A program made the position numbers and the translations under genes. This document shows positions 61,919-64,000 of a stretch of DNA of 64,000 nt, piece after piece. Under the pieces are notes generated by a model. The model was not told where the DNA came from. It saw only the letters and a list, made by a program, of their open reading frames with translations, and made no database searches. The first letter of the stretch is position 1, and every line of letters begins with the position of its first letter. The stretch is from positions 1-64,000 of the forward strand of contig JAEWFT010000022.1 of assembly GCA_023388715.1 (NCBI GenBank), given 5' to 3'. The stretch comes from Pseudomonadota bacterium (lineage in GTDB: Bacteria > Pseudomonadota > Gammaproteobacteria > Xanthomonadales > Xanthomonadaceae).

Positions 61919-62680
61919 TCAGCCGGACCCTTCCTCGATCAAGGCCTGCAGGCGGGCGGCATTGGCAATGGCATGGCCGTGCGCGGTGTTGTCGAAGATC
62001 ACCCAGCGTTCGCCCCCGGCACTGCCGGCGACCTCGGCTGCCAGCGCCCGCAGCCGCTGCTCGGGGTAGTCGCTGTAGTACACGCGCGGCGCGCCATGCC
62101 AGCGCCAGTAACGCCAGCCTGGATCCCCTGCGGGGATCGCGTCGATGCCCGCGCGCGGCGGATCGGCGCCCACCCGTGCCACCCGGTGGCGTTCCAGTAG
62201 CGCCAGCGCGGGCGGCGTGAACCAGCTCGGATGGCGCGGCTCGCACGCCAGCGGCGCCTGCGTGCGACGGCGGAACATGCGCAGGAAGGCGGACGCGCTG
62301 CGCGCATCGAAGACCAGGCTCGGCGGCAGTTGCAGCAGGAACCCGCCAAGGCGATCGCCCAGTGCACCGACCTCGCCAAGGAAGCGGTCGAGCGCCGGCC
62401 CGGCGCCGCGCAGGCGGGCATCGTGCGAGATGGTCCGCGGCAGCTTGACCGAGAAGCGGAAGCCCGCCGGCACCGCGGCCGCCCAGCGCGCGTAGGTCCT
62501 GGCCATGTGCGGGCGATGGAACGAGGAATTGATCTCCACCGCGTCGAACCGGCTAGCATAGCGGGCCAGCATGGAATCGCCGGCGCCGACCAGGTCGCGG
62601 TGCTGCGCCGGGATCGACCAGCCGGCGCATCCGATGCGGATGCGGGAAGAGGGGGCGCGCGGGCGGGGACTGGATGTCAT
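61919..62680 (-). CDS. DUF72 family TIM-barrel protein
   Basis: The 253-residue product has the DUF72 (YecE) pattern: RIGCAGWSIP, YASRFDAVEINSSFHRPH, FRFSVKLPRTISHD and the C-terminal YYSDYPEQRLRALAAEV and VIFDNTAHGHAIANA. It forms a TIM-barrel with no confirmed activity. It lies 43 bases upstream of xthA on the same strand. Confidence 0.9.
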   Translation of the reverse strand: MTSSPRPRAPSSRIRIGCAGWSIPAQHRDLVGAGDSMLARYASRFDAVEINSSFHRPHMARTYARWAAAVPAGFRFSVKLPRTISHDARLRGAGPALDRFLGEVGALGDRLGGFLLQLPPSLVFDARSASAFLRMFRRRTQAPLACEPRHPSWFTPPALALLERHRVARVGADPPRAGIDAIPAGDPGWRYWRWHGAPRVYYSDYPEQRLRALAAEVAGSAGGERWVIFDNTAHGHAIANAARLQALIEEGSG

Positions 62681-62723
62681 CCCGCCAGCACAGCTGCCAG
62701 CCGATGAAAGCCCGGTGATCGGC

Positions 62724-64000
62724 TCAGCGCACGATCAGGTCCAGCAGCCACTTCGCCCTGGAATAGGGCGGTTTCAGCAGGTCGCCGCCGGCCAGCCGCG
62801 CCTGCCGGAACACCGGCAGCTGCTTGCTCATCGCGTCGAATCCGGCACGCGCGTGGTAGGCCCCCATCCCGCTGGCGCCAACGCCGCCAAACGGCAGGTC
62901 GCCCACCGCGAAATGGAACAGGGTGTCGTTCACCGACACGCCGCCGGCCAGGGTCTGCTGCAGGATCCGCTCGACCGTGGCGTCATCGTGGCTGAAGGGA
63001 TACAGCGCCAGCGGACGGTCGCGCGCGTTGATGTAGGCAATCGCGTCGTCCAGGGTGCGGTAGCCCTTGAGCGGCAGCAGCGGGCCGAAGATCTCCTCCT
63101 GCATCACCGTTGCCTCGTCGGGCGGATCCAGCAGCAGCGTCGGCGGCAGGATCCGCTGCGCCGCATCGGCGCTGCCCGCCAGCGTGACGACGTCGACCCC
63201 GCGCGCGGCAGCGTCCTCGAGGTAGCCCTGCAGCCGCGCGTACTGGCCGTCGTTGACGATGCGGGTGTAGTCGTCGAGGTTGGCCAGCCCGTTGCCATAG
63301 CGCGACTGCACTTCCTCGCGCAGCGCGCGTGCCAGCGCATCGCGCTTGGCGTGGGGCACCAGCACGTAGTCGGGCGCGATGCAGGTCTGCCCGCCGTTGA
63401 ACCACTTGCCGGTCGCCAGCCGCGCGGCGGCTTTCTCGATCGGATAGTCCTCGCCGATGATCGCCGGCGACTTGCCGCCCAGCTCGAGCGTCAGCGGGGT
63501 CAGGTTCGGCGCGGCCGCCGCCATCACCTTGCGGCCCACCGCGGTCGAGCCGGTGAACACCAGGTGGTCGAAGGGCAGGGCGGCAAACGCGGCACCCACG
63601 TCGGCCCCGCCGGTGGCCACCGCCACCCGCTCCGGAGGGAACACCTGCGCCAGCAGGTCGCGCAGGAACGCGCTGGTGCGCGGGGTGTGCTCGGAGGGTT
63701 TGAGGAACACGTGGTTGCCCGCGGCGATCGCGGTGGCGAGCGGGATCAGCGCCAGGTTGACCGGGTAGTTCCAGGGTGCGATCACGCCCACCACGCCCAG
63801 CGGCTGCGGCCGGACTTCCGCGCGCGCCGGCCAGAAGCGCCAGCCCACCCCGACGCGCCGCGGCCGCATCCAGCCGCGCAGGTGGCGCAGCAGGTGGTCG
63901 ATGTCGTTGAGCACGGTCATGCCATCGGCGATCCGGCTCTCATCCCTGGAGCGATGGCCGAAATCGGCGGCAATCGCCTCCGCCATTTCTTCCAGTCGCT
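62724..64000 (-). CDS. Aldehyde dehydrogenase, coniferyl-aldehyde type (5' partial)
   Basis: The frame is open to the right edge; upstream codons read R-L-E-E before the first internal ATG at 63986, so the N-terminus lies beyond the window. At least 425 residues are present. Motifs are the NAD-binding PWNYPVNLAL and FTGSTAVGRKVM, the catalytic Glu in LELGGKSP and the Cys in GGQTCIAPDY. The short form, lacking the usual N-terminal part, and the tail PYSRAKWLLDLIV resemble coniferyl-aldehyde dehydrogenase (CalB). Substrate is not certain. The gene appears complete within the window except for its start. Confidence 0.9.
   Translation of the reverse strand, partial: RLEEMAEAIAADFGHRSRDESRIADGMTVLNDIDHLLRHLRGWMRPRRVGVGWRFWPARAEVRPQPLGVVGVIAPWNYPVNLALIPLATAIAAGNHVFLKPSEHTPRTSAFLRDLLAQVFPPERVAVATGGADVGAAFAALPFDHLVFTGSTAVGRKVMAAAAPNLTPLTLELGGKSPAIIGEDYPIEKAAARLATGKWFNGGQTCIAPDYVLVPHAKRDALARALREEVQSRYGNGLANLDDYTRIVNDGQYARLQGYLEDAAARGVDVVTLAGSADAAQRILPPTLLLDPPDEATVMQEEIFGPLLPLKGYRTLDDAIAYINARDRPLALYPFSHDDATVERILQQTLAGGVSVNDTLFHFAVGDLPFGGVGASGMGAYHARAGFDAMSKQLPVFRQARLAGGDLLKPPYSRAKWLLDLIVR

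Noticed and set aside
62724..64000. Truncated or broken aldehyde dehydrogenase
   Set aside because: The frame is still open at the window edge, so the missing N-terminus is cut by the window and not by mutation.

Overview
This 64 kb window is a dense, GC-rich stretch of bacterial chromosome with short intergenic gaps and no insertion sequences, tRNA, rRNA or CRISPR that I could see. The gene content points to a gammaproteobacterium of the Xanthomonadaceae/Lysobacteraceae group (Luteimonas/Lysobacter-like). This rests on family knowledge: TatABC, RdgC, PlsB, two-subunit glycyl-tRNA synthetase, C-minus L28/L33, a DcaP-type porin, a Ser/Thr kinase paired with an ECF sigma factor, and CrbS/CrbR-type acetate control. 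The genus is an inference.

Layout. 1-577: the tail of an unidentified gene and a non-coding stretch with two terminator-like hairpins and a possible small antisense RNA. 578-12643: mnmG, a BNR-repeat lipoprotein, tamB/tamA (outer-membrane assembly), glyS/glyQ. 12704-18548: a class I amidotransferase, a membrane protein, tatCBA, a SYLF lipid-binding protein, hemH and an alpha/beta hydrolase. 18558-29001: a small lipoprotein, a YgjP-type metallopeptidase, rdgC, ttcA, a YdcH-like protein, plsB, two more lipoproteins (one a HAD phosphatase) and rep helicase. 29064-36374: a Sel1-like exported protein, tdk, a membrane Ser/Thr kinase with its ECF sigma factor, mutM, and a fatty-acid desaturase coupled to an EF-hand protein. 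36457-39592: an HlyD/permease/ATPase export system.

39675-54512 is the most coherent functional block. A cNMP-binding/CBS/DUF294 protein and an exonuclease lead into a P-type ATPase. Then come a DcaP-like porin, a DUF485 protein and the acetate symporter ActP in one operon. Acetyl-CoA synthetase (acs) lies divergent to that operon and is followed 9 bases later by a LuxR-type response regulator. The regulator meets tail to tail a hybrid sensor kinase with an Na+/solute-symporter-like input domain. Together these look like a complete acetate module: outer- and inner-membrane uptake, activation to acetyl-CoA, and a dedicated two-component system. A 7-17-7 inverted repeat sits in the shared porin/acs promoter region.

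54641-64000: rpmB/rpmG, a DUF885 peptidase-like protein, an rsmG-parA-parB run continuing into a glycosyltransferase and a LAB_N membrane protein, a GlsB/YeaQ protein, xthA, a DUF72 protein and an aldehyde dehydrogenase that runs off the window.

Across the window many genes have a -10-like hexamer only 6-9 bases before the start codon and no Shine-Dalgarno. This suggests that leaderless or nearly leaderless mRNAs are common here. Little else looks novel; most of the window is housekeeping and conserved accessory functions.
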